From: Polaromonas sp.
GTDB taxonomy: Bacteria > Pseudomonadota > Gammaproteobacteria > Burkholderiales > Burkholderiaceae_C
NCBI GenBank assembly: GCA_028292345.1
Contig: JAQGMN010000110.1
Coordinates: 1 to 22,896 of the forward strand
Direction: 5' to 3'
DNA length: 22,896 nt
Part shown: in pieces, positions 7,125-16,824 of the stretch
Position numbering within the stretch: position 1 is the first letter of the stretch
Layout: each line of letters starts with the position of its first letter
Program-made: the position numbers and the translations under genes
The notes under the pieces: generated by a model
The model's input: the letters and a program-made list of their open reading frames with translations, nothing else
Told to the model about the DNA's origin: nothing
Databases searched by the model: none

Positions 7125-7165
7125 GCTTGGTTTTTAACGATTTCCCGGATGAGGAAAAAGTTTGC

Positions 7166-9595
7166 TCAATGCTTGACGGTTCCAACGGTTTGCGAAGGAG
7201 CGGCAGCGCTGGCTGCGGCAATCAACGCGACTTCTTCATCCGTCAAGGGCACCGGCTGGCGCTCCAGGGCAACCTGCAGAACCTGGTCAATCCACTTCAC
7301 GGGAATGATTTCCAGACCGGCTTTCACATTGTCCGGAATTTCCTGAAGGTCCTTGGCGTTTTCCTGCGGGATCAGCACAGTCTTGATGCCTCCGCGCAGG
7401 GCGGCCAACAGTTTTTCTTTCAAACCGCCAATGGCAGTGACCTCTCCCCTCAGCGTGATTTCACCCGTCATGGCCACGTCGCCACGCACAGGAATTCCAG
7501 TCAAAGCAGAAACAAACGCAGTGGTCATGGCGGCACCTGCGCTCGGGCCATCCTTGGGGGTTGCGCCATCAGGGACATGGATATGAATGTCGCGTTTCTC
7601 GAACATTTCGTCCTTGATGCCCAAACCCCTGGCGCGGCTTCGAACCACGGTACGGGCCGCTTCGACGGATTCCTTCATCACATCGCCCAATGACCCTGTG
7701 CGGGTGATGACACCCTTGCCTGGCATGACTGCCGCCTCGATCGTCAGAAGGTCACCGCCCACCTCAGTCCAGGCCAGTCCGACAACCTGGCCCACCTGAT
7801 TGTTCTTTTCCGCACGGCCGTAATCGTATTTGCGAACACCCAGGAATTCATTCAGGTTGTCTGGCGTGACGAGCACTTTGGGTGTCATTTTCTTGAGTTG
7901 TATGCCCTTGACCACCTTTCGGCAAATCTTGGACAGTTCCCGCTCCAGCGAGCGAACACCGGCTTCACGCGTGTAGTAGCGCACGATGTCACGCACCGCC
8001 TGCTCCTGCACTTCCAGTTCGTCCTCCTTCACGCCGTTGTTCTTGACCTGCTTGGGCAGCAGGTATCGCATGGCAATGCTGGTCTTTTCATCTTCGGTGT
8101 AGCCCGACAAACGGATGACTTCCATGCGGTCCAGCAGCGCCGGCGGAATATTCATCGAATTCGACGTTGCCACAAACATCACGTCGCTCAAATCAAAATC
8201 GACCTCGACATAGTGGTCGCCAAAGGTGTGGTTCTGTTCCGGATCGAGCACCTCCAGCAACGCGCTGGAGGGATCGCCCCGAAAATCAGTGCCGAGCTTG
8301 TCGATCTCGTCAAGCAGAAACAAAGGATTGCGCGTGCCGGACTTGCTCAGGTTCTGCAATACCTTGCCGGGCAGAGCGCCAATATAAGTACGGCGGTGTC
8401 CGCGGATTTCTGCCTCGTCGCGCATACCGCCCAAAGCCATCCGAACATACTTGCGACCGGTGGCTTTGGCAATCGACTGGCCAAGCGACGTTTTTCCGAC
8501 ACCCGGAGGGCCGACAAGGCAAAGAATCGGCGCCTTCAATTTGTCTACCCGCTGCTGCACCGCAAGGTATTCGACAATGCGGTCCTTGACCTTTTCAAGG
8601 CCGTAGTGGTCCTCATTCAGCACGGCTTCGGCATTGACCAGGTCATGCTTGATCTTGGTTTTCTTGCTCCAGGGCAGACCGAGCAACACATCGATGTAGC
8701 TGCGCACAACCGTGGCTTCCGCCGACATGGGCGACATGAGCTTCAGCTTCTTGAGTTCACTTTCTGCCTTCTTACGGGCTTCCAGCGGCATCTTGGCATT
8801 CTTGATCTTCTTTTCGATCTCTTCGAGATCTGCGCCTTCCTCACCCTCACCCAGTTCCTTCTGGATGGCCTTCACCTGTTCGTTCAGGTAGAAGTCACGC
8901 TGGTTCTTTTCCATCTGCCGCTTCACGCGGCCACGGATCTTCTTGTCCACATTCAGAATATCGACTTCGCGCTCAAGCTGCTCGTACAGATTCTCAAGAC
9001 GCGCCTTGACATTGTCCAGATCCAGAATGACCTGCTTGGCATCGAGCTTGAGCGGCAGGTGCGCCGCGATGGTGTCCGCCAGCCGACCGGCATCGTCGAT
9101 GCTGGATATCGATGTCAGGATCTCGGGTGGTATTTTCTTGTTCAGCTTGACGTAATGGTCAAACTGCTGGGTCACGGCGCGGCGCAAGGCCTCGACCTCG
9201 CTGCCCTTGTTGCCCGCCACAAGGGCCACGGGCTCGACCGGTGTCACATTGGCGGTGAAGTGATGCTCGCCCTCCTCGATCTTGTTGACCCTGGCGCGCT
9301 GCTGCCCTTCAACCAGGACCTTGACCGTTCCGTCAGGCAACTTCAGGAGTTGAAGGATGGTGGCCACGCAGCCCACCTCGAACATGTCATCAACAGACGG
9401 TTCGTCCTTGGCAGCGGTTTTCTGGGCCACCAGCATGATGCGCCGCTCGGACTCCATGGCCAGTTCCAGGGCCTTGATGCTCTTGGGTCGGCCAACGAAC
9501 AGCGGGATCACCATATGGGGAAAAACCACGACATCGCGCAACGGCAGCAATGGCAATTCGACAGGAGTTGCAGGGAGAAAAGTTTGTGCAGACAT
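7166..9595 (-). CDS. lon: ATP-dependent protease Lon
   Basis: Cytoplasmic AAA+ serine protease that degrades misfolded and regulatory proteins. It has 809 residues: an N-terminal substrate-binding LON domain (about 12-205) opening with PLLPLRDVVVFPHMVIPLFVG, a coiled-coil middle, an AAA+ module with Walker A GPPGVGKT (362-369) and Walker B LFLLDEID (425-432), and a C-terminal protease domain with catalytic S685 (DGPSAG) and K728 (GGLKEK), the usual 43-residue spacing. Length is normal and the gene is intact. It is the last protein gene of the leftward tig-clpP-clpX-lon run, with a 121-bp gap after clpX that holds a sigma-32-like promoter. Downstream transcription could run into the tRNA cluster. 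Confidence 0.98.
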   Translation of the reverse strand: MSAQTFLPATPVELPLLPLRDVVVFPHMVIPLFVGRPKSIKALELAMESERRIMLVAQKTAAKDEPSVDDMFEVGCVATILQLLKLPDGTVKVLVEGQQRARVNKIEEGEHHFTANVTPVEPVALVAGNKGSEVEALRRAVTQQFDHYVKLNKKIPPEILTSISSIDDAGRLADTIAAHLPLKLDAKQVILDLDNVKARLENLYEQLEREVDILNVDKKIRGRVKRQMEKNQRDFYLNEQVKAIQKELGEGEEGADLEEIEKKIKNAKMPLEARKKAESELKKLKLMSPMSAEATVVRSYIDVLLGLPWSKKTKIKHDLVNAEAVLNEDHYGLEKVKDRIVEYLAVQQRVDKLKAPILCLVGPPGVGKTSLGQSIAKATGRKYVRMALGGMRDEAEIRGHRRTYIGALPGKVLQNLSKSGTRNPLFLLDEIDKLGTDFRGDPSSALLEVLDPEQNHTFGDHYVEVDFDLSDVMFVATSNSMNIPPALLDRMEVIRLSGYTEDEKTSIAMRYLLPKQVKNNGVKEDELEVQEQAVRDIVRYYTREAGVRSLERELSKICRKVVKGIQLKKMTPKVLVTPDNLNEFLGVRKYDYGRAEKNNQVGQVVGLAWTEVGGDLLTIEAAVMPGKGVITRTGSLGDVMKESVEAARTVVRSRARGLGIKDEMFEKRDIHIHVPDGATPKDGPSAGAAMTTAFVSALTGIPVRGDVAMTGEITLRGEVTAIGGLKEKLLAALRGGIKTVLIPQENAKDLQEIPDNVKAGLEIIPVKWIDQVLQVALERQPVPLTDEEVALIAAASAAAPSQTVGTVKH

Positions 9596-9665
9596 ATTAA
9601 AACCTTAAACCTTCATAACAAGGCAAAACGCAGCCATCCTTTTCAGGATCGGGCGAAATTGTAGT

Positions 9666-9692
9666 AACCGGGGACGAGCGTGCCCATTCAGG
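9666..9692 (-). promoter_or_regulatory. Candidate sigma-32 (heat-shock) promoter for lon
   Basis: On the minus strand CCTGAA (9692-9687), 13-bp spacer, CCCCGGTT (9673-9666), compared with the sigma-32 consensus CTTGAA-N13-15-CCCCATNT. It lies about 70 bp before the lon start. lon is a sigma-32 target in enterobacteria; here this is an inference from the match. Confidence 0.4.
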
Positions 9693-9716
9693 CCTCTGCC
9701 TCGCCTGGGCCGGAAC

Positions 9717-10982
9717 TCAGGCTTTCTTGGCGGCTTCGCGGTAGACCAGCAGCGGCGGCTTGTTTTCCTCAATCGTCGCTTCGTCAACGACCACCTTGTC
9801 AACATTGCTGGTGGTCGGCAGATCAAACATGGTGTCGATCAGGGATTGCTCCAGAATCGAGCGCAGGCCGCGCGCGCCGGTCTTGCGGGCAAGCGCCTTG
9901 CGGGCGATGGCCTTGAGGGCCGATGGCCTGATCTCCAGATCCACGCCCTCCATGGCCAGCAATTTGCTGAACTGCTTGACCACGGCATTCTTTGGTTCCG
10001 TCAGGATCCGGACCAGCGCATCTTCGCTGAGCTCGGCCAGGGTGGCAATGACCGGCATCCGCCCGACCAGCTCGGGAATCAGGCCGAACTTGATCAGGTC
10101 TTCGGGTTCGACATCCTTGAACGCTTCAGTCAGACTCCGGGCCTTTTTGCTTTTGACGGCAGCGCCGAAACCAATCCCGGATGCTTCGGTACGGCCCTCG
10201 ATGACTTTTTCAAGTCCGGAAAATGCGCCGCCGCAAATAAATAGGATATTGGTGGTGTCAACCTGCAGAAAATCCTGGTTCGGATGCTTGCGTCCACCCT
10301 GTGGCGGCACGGAAGCCATCGTGCCTTCCATCAGCTTGAGGAGCGCCTGCTGCACGCCTTCGCCCGACACATCGCGGGTGATGGACGGGTTGTCGGATTT
10401 ACGCGAAATCTTGTCGATTTCGTCGATGTAGACAATCCCCTGCTGGGCGCGGTCGACCTCGTAATTGCAGCTTTGCAGCAGCTTCTGGATGATGTTTTCC
10501 ACGTCTTCGCCGACATAGCCGGCTTCGGTCAGGGTGGTGGCATCGGCCATGACAAAAGGCACGTTCAGTGTCCGGGCCAGCGTCTGCGCCAGCAGCGTCT
10601 TGCCGGAACCCGTGGGTCCGATCAGCAAGATGTTGCTTTTGGTCAGTTCGACATCGTCCTTTTTGGCCGATTCCTTGTGACGCAGCCGCTTGTAATGGTT
10701 GTAGACGGCAACGGCCAGTGTTCGCTTGGCCGGTTCCTGGCCGATGACATAGCCGTCCAGCGTCGCCTTGATTTCTGCTGGGGTCGGCAGGTCGCTGCGC
10801 GTCTCGGTCACCTCGCTGCCCGCTGGCAATTCATCGCGAATAATCTCGTTGCACAGGTCAATGCACTCATCGCAGACAAAAACGGAAGGGCCGGCAATCA
10901 GTTTCTTGACTTCATGCTGGCTTTTGCCACAAAAAGAGCAATACAACGTCTTTTCGCTGGAGGAGCCTTTTTTATCGGCCAT
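9717..10982 (-). CDS. clpX: ATP-dependent Clp protease ATP-binding subunit ClpX
   Basis: AAA+ unfoldase that recognises tagged proteins and feeds them to ClpP. It has 421 residues from the ATG at 10980-10982 (MADKKGSSSEK), which has AAAGGTG upstream; an in-frame GTG four codons earlier is also possible. The N-terminal zinc-binding domain has cysteines 15, 18, 37 and 40. Walker A GPTGSGKT is at 122-129, the pore loop GYVG at 155-158, Walker B IVYIDEIDK at 183-191 and the ClpP-docking IGF tripeptide at 270-272. The sensor-2 segment TGARGLRSILE lies near the C-terminus. It follows clpP, but a strong terminator intervenes, so it probably has its own promoter or depends on read-through. Identification is firm. 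Confidence 0.98.
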   Translation of the reverse strand: MADKKGSSSEKTLYCSFCGKSQHEVKKLIAGPSVFVCDECIDLCNEIIRDELPAGSEVTETRSDLPTPAEIKATLDGYVIGQEPAKRTLAVAVYNHYKRLRHKESAKKDDVELTKSNILLIGPTGSGKTLLAQTLARTLNVPFVMADATTLTEAGYVGEDVENIIQKLLQSCNYEVDRAQQGIVYIDEIDKISRKSDNPSITRDVSGEGVQQALLKLMEGTMASVPPQGGRKHPNQDFLQVDTTNILFICGGAFSGLEKVIEGRTEASGIGFGAAVKSKKARSLTEAFKDVEPEDLIKFGLIPELVGRMPVIATLAELSEDALVRILTEPKNAVVKQFSKLLAMEGVDLEIRPSALKAIARKALARKTGARGLRSILEQSLIDTMFDLPTTSNVDKVVVDEATIEENKPPLLVYREAAKKA

Positions 10983-11042
10983 TGTGGGGGACACCTTTAA
11001 CGTGACATGGTGAAACTATGCGCTTCGCCAATGATAACCAAT

Positions 11043-11078
11043 AAAAAAACGGCGTTTCTGTAACAGAAAAACGCCGTT
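11043..11078 (-). terminator. Rho-independent terminator downstream of clpP
   Basis: On the minus strand AACGGCGTTT-TTCTGTTACAG-AAACGCCGTT followed by a run of Ts. Stem of about ten pairs with an inner CTGT/ACAG extension. It lies about 35 bp past the clpP stop and before clpX, splitting what is often a clpP-clpX operon. Confidence 0.8.
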
Positions 11079-11111
11079 GTTGCAAAGCCGTTTTAAGCTC
11101 TACAGGGCAAA

Positions 11112-11762
<651 letters not shown>

Positions 11763-11801
11763 TGATTTTTCTCCAGAGATGTGAGTACTGTACCGAAAAT
11801 G

Positions 11802-11829
11802 AGTTGGGGCCTGTACCGCAAAGCACAAG
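11802..11829 (-). promoter_or_regulatory. Candidate sigma-32 (heat-shock) promoter for clpP
   Basis: On the minus strand CTTGTG (11829-11824), 14-bp spacer, CCCCAACT (11809-11802), against consensus CTTGAA-N13-15-CCCCATNT. The -10 part differs at one specified base. Initiation near 11795 would give a leader of about 33 nt with a good ribosome-binding site, supporting the ATG chosen for clpP. Confidence 0.5.
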
Positions 11830-11855
11830 CCCCAGCATCGGGAGAAGTCAGCCGG

Positions 11856-13166
11856 TCAGTTCTGGCCCATCAACTCGTCAAACGAGATCGCTTTCTCGTT
11901 GACCTTGGCTTTGCCGAGAACAAAGTCGGTGACATTGTTTTCAATCACCACGGCCTCGACCTCGGCCATGCGGCTGTTGTCGCTCAGGTACCAGCGAACG
12001 ACTTCCTGCGGCTTTTCATAGCTGGCAGCGAGTTCTTCGATGTGCGCCTTGAGCTGCTCGGGCTGGGCCTGCAGTTCGTTGGCGCGCACCAGTTCGGCCA
12101 CCACCAGGCCCAGGCGGACACGCTTTTCCGCCTGGGGACGGAAAATGTCGTCGGGAATCGGCGCCTTGTCGGCGTCCTTGATGCCGCGCTTTTTCAGGTC
12201 GGCGCGAGCGCCTTCCACCAGGCGCTCGAGTTCGGCCTGAACGCTGGCGTTGGGCAGGTCCAGTTCGGCATGGGCCACCAGCGCATCCATCACCGCATTC
12301 TTGTTGCGGGCCAGCAAACGGAATTTGACTTCGCGCTCCAGGTTCTTCTTGATGTCCGAACGCAGGCCTTCGACCGTGGCGTCGGCAATGCCGAGCGATT
12401 GGGCCAGCGCCTCGTTGACTTCGGGCAGGTTCGCGGCTTCGATTTTCTTGACCGTCACCAGGAAATCGGCCTGCTTGCCGGCCACGTCCTTGCCGTGGTA
12501 GTCGACAGGGAAGTTCAGCGGAAAGGTCTTGCTGTCGCCGGACTTCATGCCGCGCACCGCATCTTCAAATTCCTTCAGCATCTGGCCGTCGCCGACGATG
12601 AACTGGAAATCTTCGGCCTTGCCGCCGGCGAAGGTCTCGCCGTCCATCTTGCCTTCGAAATCGATGGTCACGCGGTCGCCGTCCTGCGCAGGCGCATCGG
12701 CTGGGCGCTGGGCAAAGGTGCGGCGCTGCTTGCGCAAAATGTCGAGCGTCTTGTCGATGGCGGCGTCGCTGACTTCGGCGCTGACCTTCTCGACTTCGGC
12801 ATTGGCCAGGTCGGCAATCTTGACCTCGGGATAAACCTCGAAAATCGCATCAAAGGCCAGCTCGCCTTCAGGCGCGTCTTCCTTTTCGCTGATGCGGGGC
12901 TGGCCGGCCACGCGCAGCTTGGCTTCGTTGGCGGCAACCGCAAAGGCTTCCCCGACCTTGTCGTTCATGACTTCGTAATGCACCGAATAGGCATAACGCT
13001 GGCTGACCACGCTCATCGGCACCTTGCCGGGACGGAAACCGTCCATCTTGACGGTGCGGGCCAGCTTCTTCAGGCGGGTGTTGACCTCCGACTGGATGGT
13101 ATTGAGGGGCAGCGTGAGCGTCATTTTGCGCTCGAGCTTTTCAAGATTTTCAACAGTCACGGCCAT
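11856..13166 (-). CDS. tig: Trigger factor
   Basis: Ribosome-associated chaperone and peptidyl-prolyl isomerase that meets nascent chains at the exit tunnel. It has 436 residues: an N-terminal ribosome-binding domain with the signature GFRPGKVP at 43-50, an FKBP-type domain at about 155-243 (VTIDFEGKMDGETFAGG through FLVTVKKI) and an alpha-helical C-terminal arm domain. The ATG follows AGGAAA at good spacing. It is the first protein gene of the leftward tig-clpP-clpX-lon series and lies 115 bp downstream of tRNA-Leu(UAG). Length and domain order are normal for the family. Confidence 0.98.
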   Translation of the reverse strand: MAVTVENLEKLERKMTLTLPLNTIQSEVNTRLKKLARTVKMDGFRPGKVPMSVVSQRYAYSVHYEVMNDKVGEAFAVAANEAKLRVAGQPRISEKEDAPEGELAFDAIFEVYPEVKIADLANAEVEKVSAEVSDAAIDKTLDILRKQRRTFAQRPADAPAQDGDRVTIDFEGKMDGETFAGGKAEDFQFIVGDGQMLKEFEDAVRGMKSGDSKTFPLNFPVDYHGKDVAGKQADFLVTVKKIEAANLPEVNEALAQSLGIADATVEGLRSDIKKNLEREVKFRLLARNKNAVMDALVAHAELDLPNASVQAELERLVEGARADLKKRGIKDADKAPIPDDIFRPQAEKRVRLGLVVAELVRANELQAQPEQLKAHIEELAASYEKPQEVVRWYLSDNSRMAEVEAVVIENNVTDFVLGKAKVNEKAISFDELMGQN

Positions 13167-13281
13167 GATGGTTTCCTAAAAATCAAAACTATTCAAAACA
13201 AGGCTTTCGCCTGGCATGCTGCACTTTTGCAGCAAGACCTGAATGCCTTGCGGCGCATCTGCCAATACAAAGCCTCAGGGA

Positions 13282-13368
13282 TGGTGCGCGGGGCGGGACT
13301 CGAACCCGCACAGTATTGCTACCGTCAGGACCTAAACCTGGTGCGTCTACCAATTTCGCCACCCGCGC
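13282..13368 (-). tRNA. tRNA-Leu (UAG)
   Basis: An 87-nt class II tRNA on the minus strand: acceptor GCGCGGG, anticodon loop TTTAGGTC (TAG), long variable arm, T-arm GGTTCGAGTCC and encoded CCA. It sits directly upstream of tig in the same direction, an arrangement I recall as conserved in many proteobacteria. A TAAAAT box at 13436-13441 on the minus strand is a possible -10, with a poor -35. Confidence 0.96.
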
Positions 13369-13490
13369 TCTTAGAAAAAGACAACGGGAATCCGGATGAG
13401 TTTCCAAATTCCCGCCTGAAATCGGTCAACTTTCTATTTTAGCCTGTATCCAGAGCCTGTTTTTCCGGCAATGTATCGGTCAGGACCGAT

Positions 13491-16400
13491 TCAGGCTGCA
13501 GCGGGTCGGGCGCCCTCCTCCCGTTTGACGCGGAACCAGGCCGCATACATGGCCGGCAAGGCCAGCAGGGTCAGCACCGTCGCCACGATCAGCCCGCCCA
13601 TGATCGCGACCGCCATCGGCCCCCAGAACACGCTGCGCGACAGCGGAATCATCGCCAGCACGGCGGCGGCGGCCGTCAGCACGATGGGCCGCAGCCGGCG
13701 CACGGCGGACTCGACAATCGCATCCCAGGCCGGAATGCCCTGCGCCCGGTCCTGCTCGATCTGGTCAATCAGTATGACGGAATTGCGCTGGATCATGCCC
13801 ATGAGCGCAATCACGCCGAGCAGCGCGACAAAGCCGAACGGCCGGCCGAGCAGGAGCAAGGCCCCGGCCACGCCGGCGATGCCCAGCGGCCCGGTCAGGA
13901 ACACCAGCATGGCGCGGCTGAAGCTGTGCAGCTGCAGCATCAGGAGCGTGAAGGTCAGGAACAGCATGATGGGAACGCCGGCAACGATGGAGGCCGAGCC
14001 CTTGCTGCTTTCCTCGACCGCGCCCGCCACGTCGATGCGGTAGCCGGCCATGCCGCCGGCGTGCCACTTCGCCTCCAGCGCCTTGAGCGCGGGCAGCAGT
14101 TGCGCGGTGACGGTTGCGCCTTGCAGGCCTTCGGCAATGTCGCCCTGCACCGTGATGGCGTAGTCGCGGTTCTCGCGCCACATCACGCCCGGCTCCCAGG
14201 CAAACACCGGCTTGGCAATCTGCGTCAGCGGAATCGACTGGCCCGACGCGGTCGGCAGGTAGGCATTGCCGATGTCGGTGATGGCGTTGCGTTCATTGAG
14301 CGGCTGGCGCATCACGATGTCGATCAGCTTGTCGCCTTCGCGGAACTGGCCCACCGGCTGGCCGCTGAGCAGCGTGCGCGCCGCCTGCGCGATCGACTGG
14401 CTGGTCACGCCCAGCGCGCGCGCCTTGGACTGGTCCACCTCCAGGCGCATCACCTTGACCGACTCGTTCCAGTTGTCGTTCACCCCGCGCATGCTGGCGT
14501 TTTCGCGCATCATCGCCTTGACCTCGTCGGCGCGCTGGCGCAGCACCAGCGGGTCGATGCCGACCACGCGGAACTGCACCGGATACGGCACCGGCGGCCC
14601 GTTCGGCAAGAGCTTGACGCGGCCGCGCACTTCAGGAAACTCGGTCGCCAGCAAGGCCGGCAGCTTGATGCGCAGCGATTCGCGCACCTTCAGGTCCCGG
14701 GGCAGCACGATCATCTGCGACACGTTGGTCTGCGGAAACACCTGGTCCAGCGGCAGGTAGAAACGCGGAACGCCCGAGCCCAGCCAGGTGCTGACCGAAG
14801 CCACGCCCTGCTCCTGCATCAGCCGCTGCTCGACGCGCCTGGCGGTGGCTTCGTTGGCGGCAAACGAGGTGCCTTCCGGGAACCAGATGTCGACGATGAT
14901 CTCGGGCCGGCTGGAATCGGGAAAGAACTGCTGCTGCACCCGGCCCATGCCGACAATGCCGAGCGCAAAGATCAGCACCGTCGCGCCAATCGTCAGCCAG
15001 CGGTGTTCCACGCACCAGTTCACCGCGCGGCGAAAGGTGTTGTAGAACGGCGTGTTGAACATCTCGTGCGGCGAAACTATTGCCCCCACGCTTGCCACTG
15101 CGTGTGCTGCGCTGCCCCCCGAGGGGGCCGCATCGCCTGCGGCCCGGCCAAGCCGGTTCCGCGGCCCTGGCTGATCGGGAGTTTCCATTTCACTTGCCAC
15201 AGGGTGGTGGCCCGGCGGCACCTTGAGCAGCAGCGTACCCAGATAAGGCACAAAGTACACCGAGACGATCCAGCTCAGCACCAGCGCAATCACCGTGACG
15301 GCAAAAATGGCATAGGTGTATTCGCCGGTCACCGACCGCGCCAGGCCGATGGGCAGAAAACCGGCGGCAGTGATCAGCGTGCCGGTCAGCATCGGCATGG
15401 CGGTGATCTCGTAGGCGAAGGTGGCGGCGCGCACCTTGTCGTAGCCCTCCTCCATCTTGCGCACCATCATCTCGACCGCAATGATGGCGTCATCGACCAG
15501 CAGCCCCAGCGCAATGATCAGCGAGCCGAGCGATATCTTGTGCAGGCCGATGCCCAGGTACCACATCGCCAGGAAGGTCAGGCTCAGCACCAGCGGAATC
15601 GTGATGCCGACGACCAGCCCCGGCCGGATGTCGATGTAAAAACGTTTCCACAGCGGCAGTTGCCCCGGCCCTTGAAAAGGCCGCTTGTGCAGGCCCAGGC
15701 TGATGAAACTCACCGCCAGCACGATCAGCACCGCCTCGATCAGCACGCCGACAAACTCGTTGACCGAACTCGCCACCGCCTTGGGCTGGTCCTGCATGTG
15801 CACCAGCTTGACGCCGGCCGGCAGGCTTCGGTCCACATTGGCCGACAGCTTTTCCAGCGACTTGCCCAGTTTGATGATGTCGCCGCCCTTGGTCATGGCC
15901 ACGCCGAGCGCAATCACTTCGCGCCCCTGGTGGTGCACCTTGACGGCCGGCGGATCGGCATAGCCGCGCCGGATCTCGGCCATGTCGCCAAGCTGGAACT
16001 GCTTCCCGGAGCTGCCGCGAATCGGCATGGCGCGCAACTGCTCCAGCGCCTCGAACTGGCCGGCGACACGCACCTGCACCACGTCGAGCGGCGTATGCAC
16101 CGTGCCGGCGGATTCAACCGCGTTTTGCTGGCCCAGCTGCGCCAGCACCTGGTTCAGGTCCAGCCCCAGCGTGGCCAGGCGCTTTTGCGAGACCTCAATG
16201 AAGATTTTTTCGTCCTGCACACCAAACAGCTCGACCTTGCTGACATCGGGCACACGCAGCAGTTGCTGGCGCACGTCGTCGGCGAAGGTCTTGAGTTCGG
16301 CATAGTTGAAGCCATCGGACTCCAGCGCGTAGATCACGCCGTAGACATCGCCGAAGTCGTCGTTGAAGAACGGCCCCTGCACGCCGGCGGGCAGCGTGCC

Positions 16401-16817
16401 GCGCATGTCGCCGACCTTCTTGCGCACCGAATACCAGACATTGGGCACCTCGCTGGCCCGGGACGAATCCTTGATCTGGAAAATGATTTGCGACTCGCCG
16501 GGCTTGGAATAGCTGCGGATGCGGTCGGCATAGGGCGCCTCCTGCAGCGTGCGTTCGAGCTTGTCGGTGACCTGCTCGGCCACCTGCTGCGCGGTGGCGC
16601 CCGGCCAGTAGGTGCGCACCACCATGGCGCGGAAGGTGAACGGCGGGTCTTCGTCCTGCCCGAGCTGGAAATAGGCCGAAAAGCCCAGCACCATGAGCAC
16701 CAGCAGCAAATAGCGGGTCAGCGCCGGATGCTCCAGCGCCCAGCGCGACAGGTTGAAGCGCTCCGAAGGCGCGGGGCGCGGGCCGGCGGCGGTTTCGTCG
16801 TGGGTCGGTGGGGTCAT
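13491..16817 (-). CDS. Efflux RND transporter permease (AcrB/HAE1-like)
   Basis: Inner-membrane proton-driven pump of 1108 residues that would expel small molecules together with the adjacent membrane-fusion protein and an outer-membrane channel, which is not in the window. I start at the ATG at 16815-16817, with GAGG six bases upstream and seven bases after the preceding gene. TM1 is at about 34-52 (LTRYLLLVLMVLGFSAYF). The TM4 proton-relay pair D442-D443 lies in GLLVDDAIIAVEMM. In the TM10/11 region the motif is GMIQRNSVILID, where AcrB has a lysine-asparagine pair, as in other non-AcrB branches. The cytoplasmic loop joining the two halves (about 547-581) is encoded by a repeat (15080-15176). 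Substrate is unknown. Confidence 0.92.
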   Translation of the reverse strand: MTPPTHDETAAGPRPAPSERFNLSRWALEHPALTRYLLLVLMVLGFSAYFQLGQDEDPPFTFRAMVVRTYWPGATAQQVAEQVTDKLERTLQEAPYADRIRSYSKPGESQIIFQIKDSSRASEVPNVWYSVRKKVGDMRGTLPAGVQGPFFNDDFGDVYGVIYALESDGFNYAELKTFADDVRQQLLRVPDVSKVELFGVQDEKIFIEVSQKRLATLGLDLNQVLAQLGQQNAVESAGTVHTPLDVVQVRVAGQFEALEQLRAMPIRGSSGKQFQLGDMAEIRRGYADPPAVKVHHQGREVIALGVAMTKGGDIIKLGKSLEKLSANVDRSLPAGVKLVHMQDQPKAVASSVNEFVGVLIEAVLIVLAVSFISLGLHKRPFQGPGQLPLWKRFYIDIRPGLVVGITIPLVLSLTFLAMWYLGIGLHKISLGSLIIALGLLVDDAIIAVEMMVRKMEEGYDKVRAATFAYEITAMPMLTGTLITAAGFLPIGLARSVTGEYTYAIFAVTVIALVLSWIVSVYFVPYLGTLLLKVPPGHHPVASEMETPDQPGPRNRLGRAAGDAAPSGGSAAHAVASVGAIVSPHEMFNTPFYNTFRRAVNWCVEHRWLTIGATVLIFALGIVGMGRVQQQFFPDSSRPEIIVDIWFPEGTSFAANEATARRVEQRLMQEQGVASVSTWLGSGVPRFYLPLDQVFPQTNVSQMIVLPRDLKVRESLRIKLPALLATEFPEVRGRVKLLPNGPPVPYPVQFRVVGIDPLVLRQRADEVKAMMRENASMRGVNDNWNESVKVMRLEVDQSKARALGVTSQSIAQAARTLLSGQPVGQFREGDKLIDIVMRQPLNERNAITDIGNAYLPTASGQSIPLTQIAKPVFAWEPGVMWRENRDYAITVQGDIAEGLQGATVTAQLLPALKALEAKWHAGGMAGYRIDVAGAVEESSKGSASIVAGVPIMLFLTFTLLMLQLHSFSRAMLVFLTGPLGIAGVAGALLLLGRPFGFVALLGVIALMGMIQRNSVILIDQIEQDRAQGIPAWDAIVESAVRRLRPIVLTAAAAVLAMIPLSRSVFWGPMAVAIMGGLIVATVLTLLALPAMYAAWFRVKREEGARPAAA
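15080..15176. repeat. Hairpin-rich repeat (family B) inside the RND permease gene
   Basis: A stretch with three adjacent small hairpins: CCCCC-CGA-type (15116-15127), GCCGCA-TCGCC-TGCGGC (15127-15143) and CCGGC-CAA-GCCGG (15144-15156). It resembles an intergenic element I recall as common in Comamonadaceae, but only this copy is in the window. It is in frame and encodes a low-complexity Gly/Ala/Ser/Pro-rich linker between the two halves of the permease. Confidence 0.6.
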
Positions 16818-16824
16818 GCCGGCC

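Larger units (their letters stand above)
6888..7136 (-). repeat. Tandem-duplicated tRNA-Gly/tRNA-Cys unit, copy 2
   Basis: Second copy of the unit at 6602-6845. The offset is 286 bp at the Cys end and about 291 bp at the Gly end because of small insertions in the spacers. The 42-bp stretch between copies (6846-6887) is unique. Confidence 0.9.

Noticed and set aside
7898..9664. A 588-codon plus-strand open frame opposite lon
   Set aside because: Shadow of lon; its composition is biased and it has no motif or ribosome-binding site.
11781..13442. A 553-codon plus-strand open frame opposite tig and tRNA-Leu
   Set aside because: It runs through a tRNA gene and antisense to trigger factor, so it cannot be a sensible protein gene.
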